From an uncultured Roseburia sp. (GTDB taxonomy: Bacteria > Bacillota > Clostridia > Lachnospirales > Lachnospiraceae), in the NCBI GenBank assembly GCA_947564465.1, contig CANOCV010000002.1, positions 1 through 64,000 on the forward strand: a stretch of 64,000 bases of DNA, in the 5' to 3' direction. A program made the position numbers and the translations under genes. The notes under the pieces were generated by a model. It was not told the DNA's origin and ran no database searches. It saw only the letters and a program-made list of their open reading frames with translations. Each line of letters starts with the position of its first letter. Positions within the stretch are counted from its first letter, which is position 1. Below are positions 1 through 7,600 of this stretch, one piece after another.

Positions 1-143
1 AGCTTAGTTATGAATCCAGTAATACGGAAGTGGCAACGGTAACAAATAAAGGCGTAATCAAGGCTAAGGCAAAAGGCAAATGTACCATTTATGTCTATGC
101 ACAAAACGGTATGACTAAGCAAGTTAAAGTTACCGTAAAATAA
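1..143 (+). CDS. C-terminal end of a bacterial Ig-like (BIG_2) domain protein, partial
   Basis: The reading frame is open from the window edge to a TAA at 141-143. The 46 visible residues read as a typical BIG_2 repeat: the YESSNTEVATV strand, then GVIKAKAKGKCTIYV and a final beta strand ending TVK. Such domains are common at the C-terminus of exported or cell-surface adhesion proteins in Clostridia. The start and the rest of the protein lie outside the window, so its function cannot be given. An intrinsic terminator follows directly. Confidence 0.75.
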   Translation, partial: LSYESSNTEVATVTNKGVIKAKAKGKCTIYVYAQNGMTKQVKVTVK

Positions 144-165
144 TTATAAAAGAAGAATTCTTGAT

Positions 166-193
166 GGGGCTGTCGCACTAAAGCGACAGCCCC
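166..193 (+). terminator. Intrinsic terminator after the Ig-like gene
   Basis: GGGGCTGTCGC at 166-176 pairs perfectly with GCGACAGCCCC at 183-193, leaving a short loop and a weak T-rich tail. Confidence 0.75.
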
Positions 194-266
194 ATTTGCC
201 GGAACGGTTATAATTTCAGGAATTCTTCATAAAATAGGAGCAGATAAAAGAAAGGATGTGCCTATT

Positions 267-599
267 ATGACGGACGAATATATAGAACAGCGGCGGCGTT
301 ATGTACAAAAGGTCCGCGATTCCTTTTCTGAGCCAAAAGACGGACGGACAAGGAGAGGCGCCGCTTTTGGGGCAGGCGCGGAATCGGAAGATGAGTTAGA
401 GACGGCAGGCGCTTTTGCCATCTGGAAGGTAAAGATGTTAATAGCCGCTATGCTGTTGTTCGCATTTGTATTCTGTGACCGCACGAATACGCCTCTGTTT
501 TCCGTGCCGACAGAAACCATTGTAAAGCAGTTAAAGGAGAACGACCTTTTGCCCGCGATGAAAAAGGAAATTGAAAAAATTCAGGAATATCTGAAATAA
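267..599 (+). CDS. Small single-pass membrane protein of unknown function
   Basis: 110 residues from the ATG at 267, which sits 10 bases after an AGGA ribosome binding site. An in-frame GTG at 258 is too close to that site to be the start. The N-terminal ~50 residues are charged and Arg/Glu rich. Residues ~52-70 (KMLIAAMLLFAFVF) form one transmembrane segment. A short charged tail ending in EIEKIQEYLK follows. I do not recognise a family. It lies directly upstream of the radical SAM block on the same strand, but no functional link can be shown. Confidence 0.6.
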   Translation: MTDEYIEQRRRYVQKVRDSFSEPKDGRTRRGAAFGAGAESEDELETAGAFAIWKVKMLIAAMLLFAFVFCDRTNTPLFSVPTETIVKQLKENDLLPAMKKEIEKIQEYLK

Positions 600-674
600 A
601 CAGGCTATAAAAACAGTAAGAGATATGGTAGTATAAGAATGTTAAAAACTATAAGGACAAAGGTTAAATAAGAA

Positions 675-2540
675 ATGAACCAGTTAGCGTTATCAGATGA
701 AATATTAATGACAGTTGACAAGCCGGCGCGCTATATCGGAAACGAGTTAAATATCATAAAAAAGAATTTGGACGAGGTTGATATTCGCTTTGTCATATGT
801 TTTCCGGATGTGTATGAAATCGGAATGTCTCATTTGGGAATCCAGATTCTCTATGACATGTTTAATAAACGCAAAGACGTCTATTGTGAGCGCGTTTATT
901 CTCCGTGGCCGGATTTGCACAAGATTATGAAGGAGCAGGAGATTCCTCTTTTTTCCCTGGAGACACAAAAACCGGTGAAAACGGCGGATTTTCTCGGGAT
1001 TACCATTCAATACGAAATGTGCTATACGAATATTTTGCAGATTCTCGATTTATCGCAGATTCCTTTCTATGCAAGAGAACGAACAGGAGAGGATCCGATT
1101 GTAATTGGAGGAGGACCGTGTGTTTACAATCCTGAGCCGCTTGCGGACTTTTTTGACCTGTTCTATATCGGTGAAGGCGAAACCTCTTATGACGCTTTAT
1201 TTGATTTATACAAAAAGATGAAGGCCAACGGAAAGGACCGCAGCGATTTTCTCTTTGAGACTTCTAAAATACCGGGAATCTATGTTCCGTCTCTCTATGA
1301 GGTGGATTACAAAGAGGACGGGACAATTGCGTCGTTTCAGCCGATAAGAGAGGGCGTTCCCCAAAAGATACAAAAACAGGTTGTGATGAATTTATCCGAT
1401 TCCGTCTATCCGACCAGGCCGCTCGTGCCGTTTATTAAGGCGACGCAGGACCGCGTTGTGCTCGAAATTCAGCGCGGATGTATCAGAGGATGCCGTTTTT
1501 GCCAGGCAGGAATGATTTACCGTCCGAACCGTGAAAAAAATATCGACCTGCTCAAAACATATGCTTATGAGATGCTAAAAAATACAGGTCATGAAGAGAT
1601 TTCCTTAAGTTCTCTAAGCTCCTCGGATTACACGGACTTAAATGAGCTTGTGACCTTTTTAATTGACAATTTTAAGCAAAACGGCGTAAATATCTCGCTG
1701 CCGTCTTTAAGAATTGACGCTTTCTCTCTGGATGTGATGAGCAAGGTGCAGGATATCCGAAAGAGCAGCCTCACATTTGCGCCGGAGGCAGGTTCACAGC
1801 GCATGCGCGACGTTATAAATAAGGGACTGACCGAGGAGGTGATTTTAGACGGCGCGAAGCTGGCCTTTGACGGGGGATGGCAGAAGGTAAAGCTGTATTT
1901 TATGCTGGGGCTTCCAACCGAGACCGAGGAGGATATGCGTGCGATTGCGGAGCTTGCAAATAAAATCGCTGTCCGCTATTATGAAATTCCAAAAGAACAG
2001 CGAAACGGAAAATGCCAGATCACGATCAGCACCTCATTTTTTGTGCCGAAACCGTTTACGCCGTTTCAGTGGGCAAAAATGTATGACAGAGACAGCTATC
2101 TGGCGAGAGCTAAGGTTGTAAACGACGCCGTTAAGGCTCAGTTGAACCGCAAGAGCATCAAGTACAACTGGCATGAAGCTGACGTTACCGTGCTGGAGGG
2201 AATCTTGGCGAGAGGGGATCGAAAAATCGCTCAGGCTCTGCTGAAAGTCTATGAGAAGGGCGGAATTTTTGACGCATGGACAGAATTTTTTGATAATAGC
2301 CGCTGGATAGAGGCATTTGAAGAATGTGGAATTGACATGGATTTCTATACCACGCGCGAACGTTCTTTGGATGAAATATTTCCGTGGGATTTCATTGATG
2401 CCGGCGTTTCCAAGGAATTTCTGGCTCGGGAATGGAACAATGCAATGGCGGCAAAAGTTACGCCGAATTGCCGTATGAAATGTTCTGCGTGCGGCAGTAT
2501 GCGGTTTAAAGGAGGCGTCTGCTATGAAGATAAGAATTAA
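675..2540 (+). CDS. B12-binding-like / radical SAM protein (TIGR03960 family)
   Basis: 621 residues. The N-terminal part (DIRFVICFPDVYEIGMSHLG) resembles a cobalamin-binding Rossmann region. The central radical SAM domain carries the cluster motif Cys269-x3-Cys273-x2-Cys276 (RGCIRGCRFCQAG). The C-terminus has a Cys-rich CRMKCSACG motif. In many Firmicutes this protein is encoded next to a DUF2344 protein and RNase G, as here, which suggests a joint RNA- or translation-related role, but the substrate is not known to me. The start ATG at 675 follows an A-rich stretch. The last 17 bases overlap the next gene, so the two are probably translationally coupled. Confidence 0.9.
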   Translation: MNQLALSDEILMTVDKPARYIGNELNIIKKNLDEVDIRFVICFPDVYEIGMSHLGIQILYDMFNKRKDVYCERVYSPWPDLHKIMKEQEIPLFSLETQKPVKTADFLGITIQYEMCYTNILQILDLSQIPFYARERTGEDPIVIGGGPCVYNPEPLADFFDLFYIGEGETSYDALFDLYKKMKANGKDRSDFLFETSKIPGIYVPSLYEVDYKEDGTIASFQPIREGVPQKIQKQVVMNLSDSVYPTRPLVPFIKATQDRVVLEIQRGCIRGCRFCQAGMIYRPNREKNIDLLKTYAYEMLKNTGHEEISLSSLSSSDYTDLNELVTFLIDNFKQNGVNISLPSLRIDAFSLDVMSKVQDIRKSSLTFAPEAGSQRMRDVINKGLTEEVILDGAKLAFDGGWQKVKLYFMLGLPTETEEDMRAIAELANKIAVRYYEIPKEQRNGKCQITISTSFFVPKPFTPFQWAKMYDRDSYLARAKVVNDAVKAQLNRKSIKYNWHEADVTVLEGILARGDRKIAQALLKVYEKGGIFDAWTEFFDNSRWIEAFEECGIDMDFYTTRERSLDEIFPWDFIDAGVSKEFLAREWNNAMAAKVTPNCRMKCSACGSMRFKGGVCYEDKN

Positions 2541-3243
2541 ATTTAAGAAATACGGCGTGATGAAGTTTATCGGACACCTTGACATTATGCGCTATTTTCA
2601 GAAAGCAATGCGCCGTGCCGAAATTGATATCGCATATTCCGAGGGCTTTAGCCCGCATCAGATCATGTCGTTTGCCGCGCCGCTTGGCGTCGGTATCACA
2701 AGCGACGGTGAATATCTGGACATTGAAGTAAACGCGACAAAAAGCTCTGCCGAATCTATTCGGGCGCTGAATCAGACCATGGTGGAGGGGATAGAGGTCG
2801 TATCCTATGTAAAGCTTGACGATCACGCGAAAACAGCGATGTCTATCGTTGCAGCCGCAGACTATTACGTGTATGGCAAGTCCGGGAGCGAGCTGCCTTA
2901 TAGCTTAGATGAACTTAAAGTGAAGCAAAAAGAGTTTTATGAGGACAAAGAAGAGATATTGATTACCAAAAAAACGAAAAAAGGCCAAAAAACCATGGAT
3001 TTGAAGCGTCTAATCTATGATTTTTCCATAGATGAACGAGAAGGTAAACCTGTCTTTTACTTAAAGGTATGTACCGGAAGTACGGATAACGTGAAGCCCG
3101 AGCTTGTACTGGAAGCCTTCTATGAATTTCTGGGGAGTATGTTCGATGCATCTTTATTTCAGGTTCACAGGCTTGAGGTCTATGCCGCAGACGAAAATAA
3201 CGGTTTTCGGCCGTTAAGCGAGATGGGAGAGGAAATTGCGTAA
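2524..3243 (+). CDS. DUF2344 / TIGR03936 family protein
   Basis: 239 residues beginning MKIRIKFKKYGVMKFIGHLD, the N-terminal pattern of the DUF2344 family. This domain is also found fused to radical SAM proteins of the TIGR03960 type in other bacteria, so the two neighbouring genes here probably act as one unit. It overlaps the radical SAM gene by 17 bases and the rng gene by 8 bases, which makes a tight three-gene operon. An AGGAGG-like site lies just before the ATG inside the upstream gene. The biochemical role is unknown. Confidence 0.88.
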   Translation: MKIRIKFKKYGVMKFIGHLDIMRYFQKAMRRAEIDIAYSEGFSPHQIMSFAAPLGVGITSDGEYLDIEVNATKSSAESIRALNQTMVEGIEVVSYVKLDDHAKTAMSIVAAADYYVYGKSGSELPYSLDELKVKQKEFYEDKEEILITKKTKKGQKTMDLKRLIYDFSIDEREGKPVFYLKVCTGSTDNVKPELVLEAFYEFLGSMFDASLFQVHRLEVYAADENNGFRPLSEMGEEIA

Positions 3244-4447
3244 TTTATATATTATTACCCGCAGCATGATAAAGGGCAGATCCTATATTTTATATATCAT
3301 TCTGGATGAGAACCGGCGTATGACAGAGATTGTCTGTGAGAGAGAGGATCAAAAGAGTATCCTCGGAAATATGTATATCGGCAGGGTGAAAGACGTCGTC
3401 TTGAATTTAAACGCAGCCTTCATTGAGATCGGAAACGGGAGGACCTGCTATTATTCTATGGAAGATTACAGGCATCCGCTGTTTACGAAAAAGAACGGAA
3501 AAAAGCCTTTATGCTGCGGAGACGAGCTTGTCGTGCAGGTATCTAAGGAGGCTGTTAAAACGAAGTTCCCGGTAGTAACCACAAACTTAAATTTTACGGG
3601 AAAATACCTTGTCCTTACCACGGAAAATACCGGGCTTGGCGTATCAAATAAGCTGCCAAAAGATAAAAAAGCAGAGCTTAAAGCGCTTTTGACAGACCTG
3701 TTATCAAGAGAGAAGGAAGCGAAAGAAACGGATTTCGGGCTGGTTGTGCGTACAAATGCGGGAAACGCCGATTCCGCACTTATTTTTGAGGAATACAGGC
3801 AGTTAAAGGAAATGTATCTTACATTAAAGTCGACCTGTATCCATAAGACCGCCTTCTCCCTCTTAAAGCAGGCGAAACCCTTCTACTTGAAGGAACTTGA
3901 AGGCGCGTCATTTACTTTGGGTGATAAGGTTATCACCGACTGCGCGGATATCTATGATGAGTTAAACAGACAACATACATTAAAGCAGACGGACATTGAG
4001 CTCACGTTATATGCAGACGAGACATATCCTTTAGAGAAGCTTTACTCTATTGAAAAGGGACTTGAGGATGCCTTAAAGGAGCGGGTATGGTTAAAGTCAG
4101 GGGCATATCTGATTATTTCACCTACGGAAGCCCTTACCGTCATTGACGTCAACAGCGGAAAGAACACAAAGGGGAAAAACGCCGGGGAGAATTTCCTAAA
4201 GATTAATAAAGAGGCTGCACTTGAGATTGCAAGACAGCTGCGCCTGCGCAACATTTCCGGTATCTGCATCGTAGACTTTATCAATATGAATACGAGAGAG
4301 GATATGGATAATTTGATGCATACATTCCGTATGGCGTTAAAGGAAGATAAAGTTCCCGTTCAGCTTGTGGACATCACAAAGCTTGGACTGGTAGAGCTGA
4401 CCAGGAAAAAAGTCAAGCGTTCGCTGGCGGAGCAGATAAATTCATAA
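3236..4447 (+). CDS. rng: Ribonuclease E/G family protein, short form
   Basis: 403 residues. An S1-like RNA-binding segment (~38-120) is followed by the RNase E/G catalytic region. The metal-binding aspartates are Asp304 (LTVIDVNSGK) and Asp347 (ICIVDFINM), matching the spacing of Asp303/Asp346 in E. coli RNase E. The chosen start is TTG at 3236, which overlaps the upstream stop, is preceded by GGGAGAGGA, and keeps the conserved NLYIITR strand. The next in-frame ATG is at 3269. The protein ends at VKRSLAEQINS, just before the place where RNase E/G carries its CPxC zinc-link, so that motif is absent. Expected roles are rRNA/mRNA processing and decay. Confidence 0.9.
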   Translation: MRNLYIITRSMIKGRSYILYIILDENRRMTEIVCEREDQKSILGNMYIGRVKDVVLNLNAAFIEIGNGRTCYYSMEDYRHPLFTKKNGKKPLCCGDELVVQVSKEAVKTKFPVVTTNLNFTGKYLVLTTENTGLGVSNKLPKDKKAELKALLTDLLSREKEAKETDFGLVVRTNAGNADSALIFEEYRQLKEMYLTLKSTCIHKTAFSLLKQAKPFYLKELEGASFTLGDKVITDCADIYDELNRQHTLKQTDIELTLYADETYPLEKLYSIEKGLEDALKERVWLKSGAYLIISPTEALTVIDVNSGKNTKGKNAGENFLKINKEAALEIARQLRLRNISGICIVDFINMNTREDMDNLMHTFRMALKEDKVPVQLVDITKLGLVELTRKKVKRSLAEQINS

Positions 4448-4497
4448 AAATATTATTTAATTATAGTGGAAAGACGGACGCCGGAAAGCGGGCCGAG

Positions 4498-4646
4498 ATA
4501 ATTCTCTACGGACGAGGACAACGCTCCGACAAACTAATTGCCAATTCCGACTAACGTCTCTCAGGAAAGCCTTCGAGACGAAGTCTGCATAGGCAATGGA
4601 TTTTGTCTCTGCTAAGAACGTCCTCTAATTGTCCGTAGAGAATTAT
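4498..4646 (+). ncRNA. Candidate structured RNA element, copy A
   Basis: A nested set of helices closes on itself: a 16-bp perfect outer stem (4498-4513 with 4631-4646), GAGGAC/GTCCTC (4514-4519 with 4620-4625), GACAAA/TTTGTC (4528-4533 with 4602-4607), ATTGCC/GGCAAT (4537-4542 with 4592-4597), GACT/AGTC (4549-4552 with 4582-4585) and GTCTC/GAGAC (4556-4560 with 4575-4579). A TAATT bulge separates the first two stems. A diverged copy in the opposite orientation (4720-4901) keeps the loops but changes paired bases together. I do not match it to a known riboswitch or ribozyme. It could be an RNA gene, a 3'-UTR element of rng, or a small mobile element inserted in a hairpin. Confidence 0.5.
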
Positions 4647-4871
4647 ATCTGCCTGTTTCCCGCTGTCTATGTCTATTGTTGAAAAATACAAGTTATTTTT
4701 ACCGATGTATAAAAAAACAGCCGCTCCACGGTCAAACATTATTTTACAGACAATTAGAGGATGCTCCTAGCAGAGCCGGAATCCACCGCTTACTTTGACT
4801 TGGTCTCGAAGGCTTTCCTGAGAGACCTTTAGTCAATGTTTGCGGTTAGTCCAGCGGCGCGTTATCCTCGT
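4512..4871. repeat. Long imperfect inverted repeat
   Basis: Left arm 4512-4636 and right arm 4746-4871 are imperfect reverse complements over ~125 bases. They include an exact 22-base block (4558-4579 and 4803-4824). About 110 bases separate the arms, containing a small AAAAATA/TATTTTT hairpin near 4682-4700. A transcript across both arms, or extruded DNA, could form one large stem. Confidence 0.8.
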
Positions 4872-4901
4872 CGGAAAAATAATGTTTGACTGTGGGGCGG
4901 C
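4720..4901 (-). ncRNA. Candidate structured RNA element, copy B (inverted relative to A)
   Basis: The core 4746-4871, read on the minus strand, aligns with 4512-4636 at roughly three quarters identity by eye. Its outer stem (4720-4745 with 4876-4901) is about 26 bp and unrelated in sequence to that of copy A, yet equally complementary. Inner helices differ from A by paired changes: GAGGAT/ATCCTC, GCTGG/CCGGC and ACCGC/GCGGT. The hairpin around the shared 22-base block at 4803-4824 is unchanged. G-T wobbles in the GCTGG helix favour the minus strand, while two in the outer stem favour the plus strand, so the transcribed strand is unresolved. Confidence 0.45.
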
Positions 4902-4986
4902 GTTCGTCAAATTATACCAATAAAATTTTTTTTACTGCCAAAGGACCGAGTAGATGTTCTTATCGCCCTAAATCGAAAAAAGTACC

Positions 4987-5010
4987 TTGACAAAGTCTCG
5001 CGCATATGAT
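4987..5010 (+). promoter_or_regulatory. Probable promoter of the trp leader
   Basis: A perfect TTGACA lies at 4987-4992, followed by an A/T-rich TATGATAAAGT block starting at 5005. The exact -10 is unclear: TATGAT gives a short spacer of 12, while TAAAGT gives 17. It precedes the T-box leader. Confidence 0.5.
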
Positions 5011-5241
5011 AAAGTGTGTACAGTTAAAAAAAGCAAAATCAATGATCAAAAGTAGTACATCAAATGATTCTTCACAGAGAGCCGGCGCTTGGTGGAAGCC
5101 GACAGGATAGTTTGAATGGAATGGATTTGTGAGATGCAAAGTGAAATTTGAGTAGCGGATGCCGTACTCCCCACGTTACAGGGGACAGATATCGAATCGT
5201 TTGGATTCCGTATCGAATGAGATGTGATTGAATTGGTGGCA

Positions 5242-5270
5242 GATATTTCCGATTGGAAATATCTTTTTTT
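5242..5270 (+). terminator. First leader terminator
   Basis: GATATTTCC (5242-5250) pairs with GGAAATATC (5255-5263) and is followed by seven T. It lies immediately after the degenerate T-box core. Confidence 0.75.
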
Positions 5271-5284
5271 ATATTATAGGAAAG
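5268..5284 (+). repeat. Post-terminator short motif, variant copy
   Basis: TTTATATTATAGGAAAG directly continues the U-tract of the leader terminator. It is a one-base variant of the TTTATATCATAGGAAAG motif found at 24563, 24606 and 28842. Its complement at 5317-5336 is close enough to form a hairpin with it. Confidence 0.65.
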
Positions 5285-5316
5285 ACCTTGTTGGTGTGAA
5301 GTGTTAAAACCTATGA

Positions 5317-5336
5317 CTTTCCTATGATATAAAAAG
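5317..5336 (-). repeat. Post-terminator short motif, inverted copy
   Basis: CTTTCCTATGATATAAAAAG is the exact reverse complement of the motif seen after terminators elsewhere in the window. It lies inside the trp leader, between the first and the last terminator. Confidence 0.7.
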
Positions 5337-5401
5337 CCCTCCGGGTAGGATCGCCATGCGGCGGAGAGGAAAATGCCGCATATGCGGCCCGCCGCAGGCG
5401 T

Positions 5402-5440
5402 AGAATCCTGCAAATCAGGATTCTATTTTATATCATAAAA
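5402..5440 (+). terminator. Terminator-like hairpin with degraded post-terminator motif
   Basis: AGAATCCTG (5402-5410) pairs with CAGGATTCT (5416-5424) and is followed by ATTTTATATCATAAAA, a decayed form of the repeated motif. Just upstream, 5352-5399 forms a GC-rich nested hairpin with a perfect GCCGCATATGCGGC palindrome. Confidence 0.5.
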
Positions 5441-5524
5441 TTTTTCGCCTTTAAGGTGCATAATTTTCCGTGATATAAAGACCGAGAGCTTTCACATGAA
5501 TATGGGTGGCACCACGAGAATATC

Positions 5525-5557
5525 GTCCCTGAAACATTTTGTTTCAGGGACGTTTTT
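5525..5557 (+). terminator. T-box terminator preceding trpE
   Basis: GTCCCTGAAAC (5525-5535) pairs with GTTTCAGGGAC (5541-5551), then GTTTTT. It directly follows the GGGTGGCACCACGAG T-box core. This is the hairpin expected to be disrupted when uncharged tRNA-Trp binds. Confidence 0.9.
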
Positions 5558-5616
5558 AATTGCCGTGCATCTAAAGGAAGCTGCCGGTGGCAGGTTCCGT
5601 AAGTTAGGAGGAAAAA

Positions 5617-7026
5617 ATGAAACGGATTAGAAAGGTTTATAAAAAAACAGTCAGTATTGTCAATGAAACTGCAATCGGAATGTATGAAAATCTTGTAGGA
5701 GAAGAAAAAGGATTTCTTTTAGAGAGCTACGATAAAAATTATGACCGCTATACTTTTTTTGGCGCAAAACCGGAGGAAATCATTACTTCAAAGGGCAATG
5801 CGCTTGTTATAACGAAAAATGACGGGAGTGTGGAAGTCAGGGACGGAAATCCGCTGCTTCGTTTAAAGGAATATTACAGTGAATTTGAAATCAGAAAAGA
5901 AAATGACGAATTAAGTTTTACCGGAGGACTTGTCGGGAATCTGGGATATGATTTTGTGAGATATGCAGAAAAGCTTCCCGATGACAATCCTGATGAAATC
6001 GGAATTGAAACGATTCAGATGATGCTAATGACAAAATTTATTGTCGTAGATCATGTCGCGGAAACGCTGACTGCCATTGTTTTGGAGGAAGACAGTGAAG
6101 AAGGAAAAGAGCGTGCGATTGCGATAGCGGCGGAAATGATTGAAACGGCGAGAGGTAAATCGTCAGAGATAAAACGTAATTTTCATCATGACGGCAAGAT
6201 CGTCCATAAATCGGATACCCTTTCGGAATATGGAAAAAAGGTGGAAAAAATCAAGGAATATATCCGTGAAGGTCATATCTTTCAGACCGTGCTTTCCCAG
6301 CGCTGGACAATCGAGACAAAGCAGAAAGGATTTGAGCTGTACAAAGAGCTGCGTGAACTTAACCCGTCCCCATATCTGTATTATTTCAATTTCGGGGAGT
6401 TTGAGGTAATCGGAAGCTCGCCGGAAATGATTGTAAAACAGCAGGGAAGCCGTGTGTTTACCTGTCCGATTGCAGGCACAAGAAAGCGAGGAAGGGATAA
6501 AGAAGAGGATGCCATATTAAAAGCAGATCTTCTTGGTGACAAGAAAGAGCGCGCAGAACACGTTATGCTTGTAGACCTCGCCAGAAATGATATGGGACGG
6601 ATCGCAGAATTTGGAACCGTGAAGGTGACGCAATTTATGGAGGTGCAGAATTATTCCCATGTCATGCATATCGTATCCATGGTTGAAGGGCGCAAAAAGG
6701 GGGAGTTTCATCCGCTTGATCTGATATCCTCGTTTCTCCCGGCGGGAACCTTGAGCGGCGCGCCGAAAATCCGCGCGATGGAAATTATTGACGAACTGGA
6801 AAGTGTGCGCAGAGGACTTTACGGCGGCGCTACGGGATACATTGATTTTAGCGGAGATATGGACTTTTGTATCACAATCCGTACGATGATTAAAAAGGGG
6901 AAAAATGTGTATTTACAGGCAGGCGCGGGAATTGTGGCGGATTCTGTGCCGGAAAGTGAATATCAGGAGTGCTGCAACAAGGTAATGGCGCTTGCAAAGA
7001 CGCTGGTCGAGGAGGAAAACCTATGA
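5617..7026 (+). CDS. trpE: Anthranilate synthase component I
   Basis: 469 residues. With TrpG it converts chorismate and glutamine to anthranilate, the first step of tryptophan synthesis. The N-terminal FLLESYD carries the LLES motif linked to tryptophan feedback binding. The C-terminal chorismate-binding domain shows the blocks CPIAGTRKRG, LPAGTLSGAPKIRAMEIIDE and YGGATGYI. AGGAGG precedes the ATG. It is the first gene after the T-box leader, so expression should follow charging of tRNA-Trp, with feedback inhibition of the enzyme on top. The stop codon overlaps the trpG start in an ATGA, which indicates coupled synthesis of the two subunits. Confidence 0.97.
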   Translation: MKRIRKVYKKTVSIVNETAIGMYENLVGEEKGFLLESYDKNYDRYTFFGAKPEEIITSKGNALVITKNDGSVEVRDGNPLLRLKEYYSEFEIRKENDELSFTGGLVGNLGYDFVRYAEKLPDDNPDEIGIETIQMMLMTKFIVVDHVAETLTAIVLEEDSEEGKERAIAIAAEMIETARGKSSEIKRNFHHDGKIVHKSDTLSEYGKKVEKIKEYIREGHIFQTVLSQRWTIETKQKGFELYKELRELNPSPYLYYFNFGEFEVIGSSPEMIVKQQGSRVFTCPIAGTRKRGRDKEEDAILKADLLGDKKERAEHVMLVDLARNDMGRIAEFGTVKVTQFMEVQNYSHVMHIVSMVEGRKKGEFHPLDLISSFLPAGTLSGAPKIRAMEIIDELESVRRGLYGGATGYIDFSGDMDFCITIRTMIKKGKNVYLQAGAGIVADSVPESEYQECCNKVMALAKTLVEEENL

Positions 7027-7586
7027 TTCTTTTGATTGATAATTACGACTCGTTTACTTACAATCTCTATCAGTATATGGGAATCTTTACAGATGATATT
7101 CAGGTTATACGCAATGACGAAATGACGTTAGATGAGGTATTTGCATTAAATCCTGATAAGATTGTGCTCTCGCCGGGCCCTAAAAGCCCGAAGGATGCAG
7201 GGATTTGTATGGATGTGGTAAAAAAATTTTATGATAAAAAGCCGATTCTTGGAATCTGCCTTGGACATCAGTGTATCGGAGAAGCGCTTGGAGGCACGGT
7301 ATCCTATGCGAAACAGCTGTTTCACGGTAAGCAGTCATTGATTACACACAATGGATGCGGTATTTTTTCCGGAATTGATACACCGATCAAGGTTGCAAGA
7401 TACCATTCCCTTGCAGTACAAAGAGAGAATTTGCCAAAAGAGCTTGAGGTAATCGCCGAGACGGCGGACGGAGAGATTATGGCCATGCGCCATCGGCATT
7501 TTCCGGTTATAGGTCTTCAGTTTCATCCGGAATCCGTTTATACAGAGCATGGCAAACGGATGATTGAAAATTTTGTAAATGCATAA
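7023..7586 (+). CDS. trpG: Anthranilate synthase glutamine amidotransferase component II
   Basis: 187 residues from the ATG at 7023, which overlaps the trpE stop (ATGA). An in-frame upstream ATG at 6969 lies inside trpE and would add a non-homologous tail. Class I amidotransferase features are the N-terminal ILLIDNYDSFTYNL, the nucleophilic Cys in LGICLGHQCIGEALGG and the His-Glu pair in FHPESVYTEHG. It supplies ammonia from glutamine to TrpE. It could also serve folate synthesis as PabA, but its place in the trp operon argues for tryptophan. Confidence 0.96.
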   Translation: MILLIDNYDSFTYNLYQYMGIFTDDIQVIRNDEMTLDEVFALNPDKIVLSPGPKSPKDAGICMDVVKKFYDKKPILGICLGHQCIGEALGGTVSYAKQLFHGKQSLITHNGCGIFSGIDTPIKVARYHSLAVQRENLPKELEVIAETADGEIMAMRHRHFPVIGLQFHPESVYTEHGKRMIENFVNA

Positions 7587-7600
7587 GGGAGGAAAACGAC

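Larger units (their letters stand above)
5040..5560 (+). promoter_or_regulatory. T-box leader of the trp operon (tRNA-Trp sensing), apparently composite
   Basis: The AGAGAGCC element at 5086-5093 and the apical hairpin around GGCGCTTGGTGGAAGCC belong to a T-box Stem I. A candidate Trp specifier TGG is at 5117-5119 in the context GAATGGA. A Stem III-like segment GAGTAGCGGATGCCG follows. Two UGGC-type antiterminator cores are present: a degenerate GGTGGCA at 5235-5241 and a good GGGTGGCACC at 5504-5513. TGGC is the expected complement of a tRNA ending in GCCA, as tRNA-Trp does. Each core is followed by a terminator. No second Stem I is visible, and the ~500-base length is large for a single T-box. 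Confidence 0.85.

Noticed and set aside
2034..2585. Minus-strand open frame of 183 codons
   Set aside because: It is antisense to the radical SAM gene and has no recognisable domain.
4551..4739. Minus-strand 62-codon frame in the trp upstream region
   Set aside because: It coincides with the structured inverted repeat. The frame is not kept in the second copy.
4498..4901. Insertion sequence remnant with transposase
   Set aside because: No transposase-like translation in any frame. The outer inverted repeats of the two copies are unrelated, unlike true IS ends.
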